From NCBI GenBank assembly GCA_964514385.1, contig CAZEQJ010000050.1, positions 1 to 20,630 on the forward strand: DNA of 20,630 nucleotides, given 5' to 3'. Position numbers and translations under genes: made by a program. The notes beneath the pieces were generated by a model. That model was not told the origin of the DNA. It did no database searches and was given only the letters and a program-made list of their open reading frames with translations. Source of the stretch: CAZEQJ01 sp964514385. Lineage in GTDB: Bacteria > Bacteroidota > Bacteroidia > Cytophagales > Cyclobacteriaceae. Below, one piece after another: positions 7,861-15,406 of this stretch (its first letter is position 1; each line of letters begins with the position of its first letter).

Positions 7861-8278
7861 TGATGATCTTGTTTGATATTATGAGTGAATCGAAGGTAGT
7901 AAATGCCGTATCAATCACAAAGGCACGGATAACCGGACAGTCAGGATCGAATACCCTGGAATTCACCTTATAACGAATGTGAAGCTCATCCGTATTGATT
8001 ATTTCAATATCGTCTCTGGGATCAGCCCAGGTAAAGGTAAAGGAAGTAACCTGCTGAAAAGGATCCAGTGGCAGAAACAGGTTGGCAGTTGTGTCGCCAA
8101 CGTAGGTCGTATCATTATTATCAAGCCGGATGGTTTGGATTTTCATTGCATAAGTAGAGTCATTACCATCCCTAAAGCCAAGAATGACCACATTATCAGA
8201 CTCCTCCCGACAAAAAGGGTCAGGTTCGCATGAGAAAATTGACGTCAGCACCATGATAAGCAGCAGAAATCGCCCCAT
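7814..8278 (-). CDS. DUF6452-family lipoprotein
   Basis: A 154-residue predicted lipoprotein: the signal peptide MGRFLLLIMVLTSIFSC ends in the lipobox IFSC with Cys17 as the lipidated residue. The mature domain is small and beta-rich, containing two DNNDTTY/GNDSTY-like turns and a paired-cysteine pattern (CREESDN near the N-terminus and DPDCPVIRAFVIDTAFT). The latter segment resembles the conserved core I associate with DUF6452, which is found next to DUF6048 in this phylum. Function is unknown. It is the first gene of the pair and is transcribed away from rimO. Its last 15 codons are overlapped by the signal-peptide codons of DUF6048, which suggests coupled translation and perhaps a shared complex at the outer membrane. 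Confidence 0.75.
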   Translation of the reverse strand: MGRFLLLIMVLTSIFSCEPDPFCREESDNVVILGFRDGNDSTYAMKIQTIRLDNNDTTYVGDTTANLFLPLDPFQQVTSFTFTWADPRDDIEIINTDELHIRYKVNSRVFDPDCPVIRAFVIDTAFTTFDSLIISNKIINEAEPLDIILYFTPL

Positions 8279-8334
8279 TGAATGGTTATTTACGGTGTTT
8301 ACGGAATATCAACACAAACTGGGCGTAAAATTGT

Positions 8335-8342
8335 TAGTTTTG
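8335..8342 (+). promoter_or_regulatory. Probable -7 promoter element for rimO
   Basis: TAGTTTTG matches the Bacteroidota -7 consensus TAnnTTTG exactly and is followed by C. Transcription would begin near 8349, giving a leader of about 15 bases before the rimO TTG. I see no good TTG-type -33 element at the usual spacing, which lowers confidence. Confidence 0.45.
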
Positions 8343-8364
8343 CAGTCAAAATACTAATGGAAGT

Positions 8365-9675
8365 TTGAAAACGAAGGGCAGAAAAAAGGAAAAGGTGAAT
8401 CTGGTCACACTGGGGTGCTCCAAAAATCTGGTCGACTCTGAGGTGATGCTCACTCAACTCAGAGGCAACAAGATCGATGTGGAACATGAAAGTACGAAAG
8501 ATGATGCCAACATTGTGATCATCAATACCTGTGGCTTTATCGAAAATGCGAAGCAGGAGTCAATCGATACAATTATCCGATATGCAGATGCAAAAGAGCA
8601 GGGTCTGATAGAAAAAGTATATGTTACCGGATGCCTGTCTCAACGCTATGCTAAAGAACTGGAAGAGCAGATTCCCGAAGTAGATGCATGGTTTGGTACC
8701 CGTGATCTTCCGGCTCTACTCAAAAAATTCAAAGCTGATTATAAAAAAGAACTGATTGGAGAGCGTATTATCACGACTTCAAGTCACTACGCCTACCTCA
8801 AAATTTCTGAGGGTTGTGATCGGCCCTGCAGTTTCTGTGCGATACCATTAATGCGAGGCAAACATATCTCGAGACCCATTGAAGAATTGGTGGCAGAAGC
8901 AAAAAACCTGGCCAGGAATGGGACTCGAGAGCTAATGCTGATTGCACAGGATTCTACCTATTATGGATTGGATATCTATAAAAAGAGGAACCTGTCAGAG
9001 CTTCTGAAGGCACTCTGCGAAGTAGATGGAATCGAATGGATCAGGTTGCACTATGCCTTCCCCACCGGATTTCCGGAAGACATACTTGAAGTAATGGCGG
9101 AAGAGGAAAAAATTTGCAGATATCTTGATATACCACTGCAGCATGGTGCCACTGAGATGCTGAAACGAATGCGCCGTGGCATCACAAGAGAAAAAACGGA
9201 AGCCCTTATCGACAAAATCAGGACCAAAGTGCCTGGTATTGCACTCAGAACAACATTGATAGCAGGGCATCCAGGTGAAACGGAAGCGGAATATCAGGAA
9301 ATGAAGGAATTTGTAGAGAAAATGAGATTTGACCGATTGGGCATTTTCACCTACAGCCATGAAGAAGAGACCCATGCCTACTCCTTTAAAGATGATGTGC
9401 CGGCAAAAACCAAACAAAAGCGGGCAGATGAAATTATGGCGATTCAGGAGAAGATATCGTTTGAAAATAATCAAAAATATATTGGTAAGGAGATGAAAGT
9501 GCTCATCGACCGATATGAAAGTGGCGCTTTTTTCGGGCGTACGGAATATGACTCGCCGGAAGTGGATAATGAAGTAATCATTCAGGGTGAATCTACCCAT
9601 CTGAGAATTGGTGACTTTGCTCAGATCCGGATTGAAGATGCCACCGAGTTTGATTTGTACGGAACGCCCTGCTGA
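8365..9675 (+). CDS. rimO: Ribosomal protein S12 methylthiotransferase RimO
   Basis: A 436-residue radical-SAM enzyme that adds a methylthio group to the conserved Asp of ribosomal protein S12. The N-terminal UPF0004 domain has its three cluster cysteines in LGCSKN (Cys18), NTCGF (Cys56) and TGCLS (Cys90). The radical-SAM cluster motif is CDRPCSFC (151-158). The signatures LMRGKHISRP, IPLQHGATEMLKRMRRG and TTLIAGHPGETE are typical of RimO rather than MiaB, and a TRAM domain closes the protein (about 370-436). The chosen start is a TTG: it gives the family-like MKTKGRKKEKVNLVTLGC, and no in-frame ATG exists between it and the stop at 8335. An out-of-frame ATG at 8357 encodes only MEV and stops across the TTG. 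bshC starts four bases after the stop. Confidence 0.96.
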   Translation: MKTKGRKKEKVNLVTLGCSKNLVDSEVMLTQLRGNKIDVEHESTKDDANIVIINTCGFIENAKQESIDTIIRYADAKEQGLIEKVYVTGCLSQRYAKELEEQIPEVDAWFGTRDLPALLKKFKADYKKELIGERIITTSSHYAYLKISEGCDRPCSFCAIPLMRGKHISRPIEELVAEAKNLARNGTRELMLIAQDSTYYGLDIYKKRNLSELLKALCEVDGIEWIRLHYAFPTGFPEDILEVMAEEEKICRYLDIPLQHGATEMLKRMRRGITREKTEALIDKIRTKVPGIALRTTLIAGHPGETEAEYQEMKEFVEKMRFDRLGIFTYSHEEETHAYSFKDDVPAKTKQKRADEIMAIQEKISFENNQKYIGKEMKVLIDRYESGAFFGRTEYDSPEVDNEVIIQGESTHLRIGDFAQIRIEDATEFDLYGTPC

Positions 9676-9679
9676 TCCT

Positions 9680-11233
9680 ATGGAGCCCGAAAAAATACCC
9701 CTTTCCAAACTCCCCTTCTCCAAAATTTTTCTGGACTATATTCAGGATGTCCGGGAATTAAGGCCATTCTATCAACATTCGCCGGAACTTACCTCTTTTG
9801 AAAAGCAAATTGAAGCTAAAAGCAATCACAAAACAGACCGTAAACTACTGTCAGAAAGTCTGCTGAAACAATACGAGGATTTTGAAGTGCCGGCTGCTGT
9901 AGAGCACAACCTCATGCTTCTGACATCAGAAAAAACCTTTACAGTAACAACAGGCCATCAGCTCAATCTGGCATCGGGACCGCTGTATTTTATCTATAAG
10001 ATTGTTTCTACCATCAACCTGGCACGAAAGCTAAAACAAACTTATCCGGCCTATGATTTTGTCCCAGTATATTGGATGGCTACAGAAGACCATGACCTGG
10101 AAGAGATCAATCATTTTTTCCTTCATGGAGAAAAAATACAATGGAAAAGTCAACAGACAGGGCCGGTCGGCAGAATGTCTACCGAAGGCATAGAGGATAC
10201 CCTGAAAAGACTGCAGGAGACAATGCCGCTGATGCTTCAGGCATACAGAAAAAAATCACTCCGGGATGCTACCCGCTTTTTTGTGAATGCATGGTTTGGA
10301 GAGCAGGGCCTGGTGATAGTGGATGGAGATGATAAAGCTTTGAAATCTACTTTCGTGCATGTCATAAAGGATGACATCTTCCGACAGATACCCAGAACTG
10401 TTGCTAAAAAAACGGAGAATCAGCTTCAGGATCTTGGCTATCAGCTTCAGATCCTGATACGTGATGTGAATTTCTTTTATCTAAGCGAAACCAGAAACAG
10501 GATTGAATCAAAGGATGGCCACTTTCATGTAGTTGATACATCATATGCATTCAGCCCGGATGAAATGGCCCGTGAGATTGATGATTTTCCTGAAAAATTC
10601 AGCCCAAATGTGTCACTGCGACCACTTTATCAGGAAACTGTGCTCCCCAATATTGCCTACATCGGAGGGCCGGCAGAAATCGCGTACTGGCTGCAGCTGA
10701 AAGGAATTTTTGATCATTATGACACACCTTTTCCTGTGCTGCTCCCCAGAAATTTTGTCACCCTAATACCTGAAAACAGGGCTTCACAGCTCGATAAGCT
10801 GGATGTACCCGTCGAAAAACTATTCCAACCCTGGGCAGAACTAAAAAAGTGGTTCGTAAAACGTCGATCCAGCTTTGTCCTGGATGTGGCGGCAGAAAAA
10901 GAAGTGCTTGATAAAATATTTGAATCCATGCGCCTCAAGGCAACAGCAGTGGATAATAGCCTTAACGGTTATGTGGAAGCCAGAAAGGTAAAACTAACCA
11001 GGCAGCTTGATCAGATTGGTGACAAAATACGTAAGGCAGAGGAGAAAAGACATGAAGCCGACCTTCGCCAATTGGAAAAAATAAGAGAAATCATCATGCC
11101 CAAAGGGACATTACAGGAAAGGAAGGAAAATATCTATGGTTTCCTTCCCTATAACCCTGAGCTCTTCAGCAAACTACTCGGAACACTTGATCCGCTGGAT
11201 TTTTCTATGTACCTGATCAAAGATGTCAGATAA
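9680..11233 (+). CDS. bshC: Bacillithiol biosynthesis cysteine-adding enzyme BshC
   Basis: A 517-residue cytosolic protein of the BshC family, which joins cysteine to glucosaminyl-malate in the last step of bacillithiol synthesis. Landmarks are the nucleotide-binding-like TTGHQLNLASGPLYFIYK (about 90-107), the conserved MATEDHDLEEI (133-143), YIGGPAEIAYW (327-337), and a long basic/acidic coiled coil near 400-475 between core and end, ending in GFLPYNPELF. The length is slightly under the usual 530-540. The frame is open back to 9608, inside rimO, but the ATG at 9680 four bases after the rimO stop gives the family-like start. The next gene begins inside its last 11 bases. bshA and bshB are not in the window, as is common since bsh genes are often scattered. 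Confidence 0.94.
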   Translation: MEPEKIPLSKLPFSKIFLDYIQDVRELRPFYQHSPELTSFEKQIEAKSNHKTDRKLLSESLLKQYEDFEVPAAVEHNLMLLTSEKTFTVTTGHQLNLASGPLYFIYKIVSTINLARKLKQTYPAYDFVPVYWMATEDHDLEEINHFFLHGEKIQWKSQQTGPVGRMSTEGIEDTLKRLQETMPLMLQAYRKKSLRDATRFFVNAWFGEQGLVIVDGDDKALKSTFVHVIKDDIFRQIPRTVAKKTENQLQDLGYQLQILIRDVNFFYLSETRNRIESKDGHFHVVDTSYAFSPDEMAREIDDFPEKFSPNVSLRPLYQETVLPNIAYIGGPAEIAYWLQLKGIFDHYDTPFPVLLPRNFVTLIPENRASQLDKLDVPVEKLFQPWAELKKWFVKRRSSFVLDVAAEKEVLDKIFESMRLKATAVDNSLNGYVEARKVKLTRQLDQIGDKIRKAEEKRHEADLRQLEKIREIIMPKGTLQERKENIYGFLPYNPELFSKLLGTLDPLDFSMYLIKDVR

Positions 11234-11774
11234 AGTATTACTGAGAGAACATTTTTTGACGAAGCGGCTAGCGCTGAACAACGAGCACCATGCAGCAGCT
11301 GTTGAGTCAATGACCTTACAGTTTATCGAATTTTTACAAAACAGGGATATAAAAACTATCCACCGGTATATCCCGATTATTCAGAAAAAGGAGTTTGATA
11401 CCGATTATCTCAAAAAACAGGTCGGGCAGGAGTATCCCCAAATAAAGTGGGTAGTACCACGATGCAACTTCCGGGACAGAAGCATGGTGCATTTCATAGA
11501 AAACAATAATATCCGCCTGGAATCCACTCAGTATAATCTTACTGAACCCACCACAGGTGATGAAATTGCAGTTGATGAAATCGACATAGTGATTACACCT
11601 CTTTTATGTGTAGACCAGAGAAATTACCGGCTGGGTTACGGAGCCGGATTTTATGACCGCTTTCTTGCAAACTTAGACGCAATAAAAGTGGGGTTTAGTT
11701 TTTTTCCTCCTGTGGATGCACTACCTGTTGACCGCCATGATATTCCTTTAGACCATGTGATCTTCCCACAGTAA
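11223..11774 (+). CDS. 5-formyltetrahydrofolate cyclo-ligase
   Basis: A 183-residue cytosolic enzyme (MTHFS, called YgfA or Fau in other bacteria) that converts 5-formyl-THF and ATP to 5,10-methenyl-THF, returning stored folate to the one-carbon pool. The N-terminal Lys/Arg-rich helix (DKVLLREHFLTKRLAL) and the substrate/ATP loop TPLLCVDQRNYRLGYGAGFYDR (125-146) are diagnostic; the usual GYGGGYYDR appears as GYGAGFYDR, a mild change within family variation. The length matches the family. The start ATG lies in the last 11 bases of bshC in another frame, so translation is likely coupled. It is the last gene of the rimO-bshC unit. I see no clear terminator in the 51 bases before the convergent serine hydrolase gene. 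Confidence 0.93.
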   Translation: MSDKVLLREHFLTKRLALNNEHHAAAVESMTLQFIEFLQNRDIKTIHRYIPIIQKKEFDTDYLKKQVGQEYPQIKWVVPRCNFRDRSMVHFIENNNIRLESTQYNLTEPTTGDEIAVDEIDIVITPLLCVDQRNYRLGYGAGFYDRFLANLDAIKVGFSFFPPVDALPVDRHDIPLDHVIFPQ

Positions 11775-11825
11775 ATTTCAGCGATGTAATATTTCAAAAG
11801 CTATCCGTTATGGTCAAAGCAGGTC

Positions 11826-12947
11826 CTATTCCAACTCCATTTTTATCATTTGCGTCACCACATCATTAAGTGCATCCCCTACCGCATCACCATAGGCATT
11901 GGCTGTAACAAGAAATGCAATATTTTTTTCCGGGGCAACCCATGCTACAGCCAGCCACATGGTATTACTCCCTGCATGGTTGAGCGCTATCCCTCCGGCC
12001 CACTCACGCTCTGTAATCAGCCAGCCACACGCATAATCGCCAACAGGTGTGATGAGAAACTCACGCTCACGGGCTGTCAGAAACGAAGTGTCTGACCTCT
12101 GTAGCCATAAGCCAACGAATTTTGCCCATTCCTCAAGGGAGGCGTGTACAGTCCCGGCTGGCCCCATAGCTGCCGGGTTATCCGCAAACAGTGGTATCCA
12201 TTTGAATAATCGTCTGTGGCCTCTTGGCTGTACATTGCTGTCTTTTGTTCCGGGGGGGCCGAAACCCACATCCTCCATTTGAAGTGGTTCAAATACCAGT
12301 TCCTGCATCAGTGATTCCCATGTTTTACCCGTCACTTCCTCCGCCATATGACCGGCAATCATATATCCAAGATTGGAATAGAGATACTCACCTTTTTCAC
12401 CATTTTTTTCGTTCAGGTTTTCGAGCATCAGTAAGTTGCGCCGCTTTTTCATTTCCTCATCACGGTGATTCCTCCAATTGGCAGCATTGGCAGGAACACC
12501 ACCCCGGTGTGTTACCAGCTGGTGAAGGGTGACATCATGGTAATAAGGATTTATATCCTGCAAATGCTGTGGAAATACCTCTGCAAGGGTGGATTCCCAT
12601 GATAGCAGCCCTTCACGTATCAGTACCGACAGCATTACGCTGGTCATTGCCTTGGTGCATGACCCCAGATGAAAGAGGTCTTCTGTAGTAAGTGAATCCG
12701 GAGCGTTTATCTTCCGCTTTCCAGCTGCAGCTATAAATTTAACACCGCTACTATCGACCACGGCAGCTGCAAGCCCGGGCAGGTTTCGGTCATCTGCAAT
12801 CTGGTTCAGGACTGACTGTAACGCCTCCTGACCTGTACCTGCAATGACGATCTCTTTTGGTGAAGGCTGCTGATTACAGGAAAAAAAAATAAAAATACTG
12901 ACCAGTACCAGTCCTTTAATATCAGTTATCTTCTTCTGCATCATCAA
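11826..12947 (-). CDS. Serine hydrolase of the beta-lactamase/penicillin-binding fold, lipoprotein
   Basis: A 373-residue protein with a lipoprotein signal peptide (lipobox FFSC, Cys24 lipidated) and a class C beta-lactamase-like domain. The active-site set is SCTK (Ser96, Lys99), YSN (190-192) and HAG (324-326) in place of the KTG box, as in many esterase or D-aminopeptidase-like members. LVTHRGGVP and AGTVHASLEEWAKFVGLWL are also typical of this family. The substrate is not predictable: a peptidase, esterase or cell-wall hydrolase are all possible, and a true beta-lactamase is less likely because of the HxG third motif. The start codons are ATGs at 12947, 12944 and 12941, all inside the end of the thioredoxin-like gene, so the two genes are co-transcribed. 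Confidence 0.88.
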   Translation of the reverse strand: MMMQKKITDIKGLVLVSIFIFFSCNQQPSPKEIVIAGTGQEALQSVLNQIADDRNLPGLAAAVVDSSGVKFIAAAGKRKINAPDSLTTEDLFHLGSCTKAMTSVMLSVLIREGLLSWESTLAEVFPQHLQDINPYYHDVTLHQLVTHRGGVPANAANWRNHRDEEMKKRRNLLMLENLNEKNGEKGEYLYSNLGYMIAGHMAEEVTGKTWESLMQELVFEPLQMEDVGFGPPGTKDSNVQPRGHRRLFKWIPLFADNPAAMGPAGTVHASLEEWAKFVGLWLQRSDTSFLTAREREFLITPVGDYACGWLITEREWAGGIALNHAGSNTMWLAVAWVAPEKNIAFLVTANAYGDAVGDALNDVVTQMIKMELE

Positions 12948-14139
12948 TCATGGCTATTATTTCCTGGATAGCTTCTTTTTCATCCTCATCTGTTGCTAAA
13001 TCAAGGGCTTTTTCTGCCTTGAGCCGTGCTCCGGGATAGTCACCACGTATGCCCTTGGCATAGGCATAAAGATAATATGTAGCAAAATCTTCCAAATCTT
13101 CGAGGGATTTATCAAGCCATTGTTCAGCAAGCGCCATCATCTCATCAGAATCATAATAATCTTCAATGATCTCGTATGCCTCACCGTACCAGAAGTCTTC
13201 AATGCCGGAGCCCTGCTGGCTGCGAAACGATTCGACCTCTTTCTTATAACTGTCAACATCGCCGATGTATGCCCAAAACATCTTGCGTGTCACAAATATG
13301 CCGCGCTCCAGCTCCTGCTGACCTTCCGTATAATACGGAATCACTTTTTGGGTAAGCTGGACCAGATATGATTCATCCTCCGTGTCTATTGCCTTACTCA
13401 GCAGGTTATTATATACATTCCCAATGATTTCAAAAAAGACTTCCGGGCCATGAATATCAATGAACCTGTCTTTATGTTGTGTAATCATTAAATATGCCTG
13501 TAGGTCAGCATCTTCGATAAATGATGCCAGAAATTCAGCATTATCCGGATCCATTATATCTTCAAGGGCTATATTATTCAATAGCTGATCTATGATGCCT
13601 TGGGCTTTAGCATCGCCCTGATTATCCAGTAACACTGCATAATCCATCAATTCCTTGTCACTAATGGTCCCGTTAGCAAATTTCTTTGACAGGCCTGGCA
13701 ACATTTTCCAACCTTCAATGTAGGCCTCAGCAGATTCCAGGAGACTCTGTTTCTCTGTGTAGCCTACAATATCCCCGATAAAATTGCCCCGATCATCCAG
13801 TATCAGGTAGGTGGGGTATCCTGTGACATCAAAATTAGCTGCAAAGAGAGCGCCAAACTCTGTCTCAGCATCGAGCTTTACGTTTACAAACTGGCTGTTG
13901 AAATAATCGCCCACTTCATCATCTGAAAAGACATCACGGTCCATCATTTTGCAGTAACCGCACCAGTCGGTGTATACATCTACAAAGATGGGCTTCAGTG
14001 TGGTCTTATTATCTGTTAAAATCCTGTTCCATTCAGCCTCTGTATTCACCATTTTAAAATCAATGGCTGTTTCTATGGCAAAGAGCTCCGCAGAAAAAAG
14101 AAATAAAAATAACGGAGCGAGTTTGAGGGAAATTTTCAT
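12922..14139 (-). CDS. Exported thioredoxin-family protein with C-terminal helical repeats
   Basis: A 405-residue protein with a signal peptide (MKISLKLAPLFLFLFSAELFA) and a thioredoxin domain at about 30-145. The redox motif is WCGYC (59-63) inside DVYTDWCGYCKMMDRDVFSD, and the cis-Pro is in VTGYPTYLIL (Pro109). The form resembles DsbD C-terminal/thioredoxin_7 proteins that act in the periplasm as reductases. From about 150 to the end the chain is acidic and helical with TPR-like units (for example FATYYLYAYAKGIRGDYPGARLKAEKALDLA), suggesting a protein-binding module. It heads a two-gene unit with the lipoprotein serine hydrolase, overlapping it by 26 bases. Which client it reduces is unknown. 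Confidence 0.88.
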   Translation of the reverse strand: MKISLKLAPLFLFLFSAELFAIETAIDFKMVNTEAEWNRILTDNKTTLKPIFVDVYTDWCGYCKMMDRDVFSDDEVGDYFNSQFVNVKLDAETEFGALFAANFDVTGYPTYLILDDRGNFIGDIVGYTEKQSLLESAEAYIEGWKMLPGLSKKFANGTISDKELMDYAVLLDNQGDAKAQGIIDQLLNNIALEDIMDPDNAEFLASFIEDADLQAYLMITQHKDRFIDIHGPEVFFEIIGNVYNNLLSKAIDTEDESYLVQLTQKVIPYYTEGQQELERGIFVTRKMFWAYIGDVDSYKKEVESFRSQQGSGIEDFWYGEAYEIIEDYYDSDEMMALAEQWLDKSLEDLEDFATYYLYAYAKGIRGDYPGARLKAEKALDLATDEDEKEAIQEIIAMIDDAEEDN

Positions 14140-14234
14140 GATATGATCTGTTCAATTTATGTTTTAAAGATATTATATAAACATCAAAATAATATTCGTA
14201 TTGTGCTTACTCATAAACCATGCCGCTTTACATA

Positions 14235-15335
14235 TCATCTATTCAATTTGTTGATTATTGTACCATCAAATGTCATATAATAAGGTAAAACATCGGCAGT
14301 AAGACAAGAATGTACAGGCAGAACCATAACATAGTCACCCGGCTTATAGCGGTGGATATCACCGGATGGCACGGAGATAATGCCATGCTCCTGTGACAAA
14401 CGTGTCACGAATGAATCTGGTATAATATCGCCCCAGGCTTTTTCCTTCTTTTCTGCCAGTCTCCCAAAGATAATGCCTTCCTTATCCACAATTCTATCCT
14501 TTGATAGATGGACTGCCCCCCCATAAACCACTACTTCGCTTCGCTCAGGATGCACCGATACAATAGGACAGGCTACTGCGACGGCAATCTGACTAATCTG
14601 ATTTGCTCCAATCTGATGCTGCATTAGATCATAAAAGACAAAATTACCCGGCCGTATTTCATCTAACTCTTCATAATTACCGGCAACGCTGCATGAGGGT
14701 GTGTCGCCAAGGGATATCATCAAATCTGGAAAATATGACGCAAAATAGGACTTGAGCGAAGACATAATGGCCCGAGCTTTTTCATGCTCACGGACTATGG
14801 CATCATGCCCCCGGCAATGGTAGGTCTGACCGGCATGCCCCAGAAACCCACGCAGTACAAGCTTATCCGATTTGCTGACCTTTCCAAGCAGCTGCTCTAT
14901 GATGTCAGTGCTATCGGGGGGCAGGCCGGTGCGGTCGTTCCCAACATTGATTTTGACATAAATATCTACCTGATTTGTAAGGTTTTTTTCTAGAAAATCG
15001 GCCGTTTCAATGCTTTCTAAGAGGAGTGTGAGGTGGATGTCAGATGCCAGCCTGTTGATGGTGTCAATCTCAAACCAGTTGATTGGAAAAGCAATGGTAA
15101 TATCCTTCCATTCTTTTGAGAAATATGCCGCCATCTTAACTGACGAAACTGTGATTTTCGAAACACCCTCGTCTTTAAACCAGCGCCCCACACCGAGCGA
15201 CTGATGGGTTTTAAAATGAGGCCGGAACTGAAGATTGAGTCGGCTGGCTTTTTCGGCCATTTTGCTAATATTATTCCGGCATTTTTCCTCATCAATAAAA
15301 AGGGTGGGACCTGTGATCATAGATTCAGTTTTCAT
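14235..15335 (-). CDS. D-serine dehydratase/D-threonine aldolase-like PLP enzyme
   Basis: A 366-residue enzyme with an alanine-racemase-like PLP barrel and a metal-binding C-terminal domain. The PLP lysine is Lys42 in RPHFKTHQS, the family signature; GDTPSCS (near the phosphate site) and RPGNFVFYDLMQ are also typical. The metal ligands appear as LPVHSCLTAD with His342 and Cys344. From family knowledge, His-x-Cys is seen in eukaryotic-type D-serine dehydratase (zinc) and His-x-Asp in D-threonine aldolase (manganese), so the former is favoured but not proved. The N-terminus MKTESMITGPTLFIDEEKC fits; a second ATG five codons later is possible. It stands between the DUF5695 gene (71 bases upstream) and the thioredoxin gene, on the same strand, with no visible terminator on either side. 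A role in using D-amino acids from peptidoglycan turnover is inference. Confidence 0.87.
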   Translation of the reverse strand: MKTESMITGPTLFIDEEKCRNNISKMAEKASRLNLQFRPHFKTHQSLGVGRWFKDEGVSKITVSSVKMAAYFSKEWKDITIAFPINWFEIDTINRLASDIHLTLLLESIETADFLEKNLTNQVDIYVKINVGNDRTGLPPDSTDIIEQLLGKVSKSDKLVLRGFLGHAGQTYHCRGHDAIVREHEKARAIMSSLKSYFASYFPDLMISLGDTPSCSVAGNYEELDEIRPGNFVFYDLMQHQIGANQISQIAVAVACPIVSVHPERSEVVVYGGAVHLSKDRIVDKEGIIFGRLAEKKEKAWGDIIPDSFVTRLSQEHGIISVPSGDIHRYKPGDYVMVLPVHSCLTADVLPYYMTFDGTIINKLNR

Positions 15336-15406
15336 GGAAATTATGGGATGTATTTCAAATTAGAAACAAATACAGCGTAAAATTCCCTAAAATAAACCTG
15401 ACTATA

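Noticed and set aside
9608..9679. Longer bshC start inside rimO
   Set aside because: It would overlap rimO by 68 bases and add residues unlike BshC; the ATG at 9680 follows the rimO stop by four bases.
8995..9723. Open 242-codon frame on the minus strand
   Set aside because: It lies antisense to rimO and the start of bshC, is rich in Phe, His and Cys without domain pattern, and is explained as a shadow of two clear genes.
11826..12947. Serine hydrolase as an antibiotic-resistance beta-lactamase
   Set aside because: It has SxxK and YxN but HAG replaces KTG, and it is paired with a thioredoxin-like gene; nothing supports beta-lactam hydrolysis.
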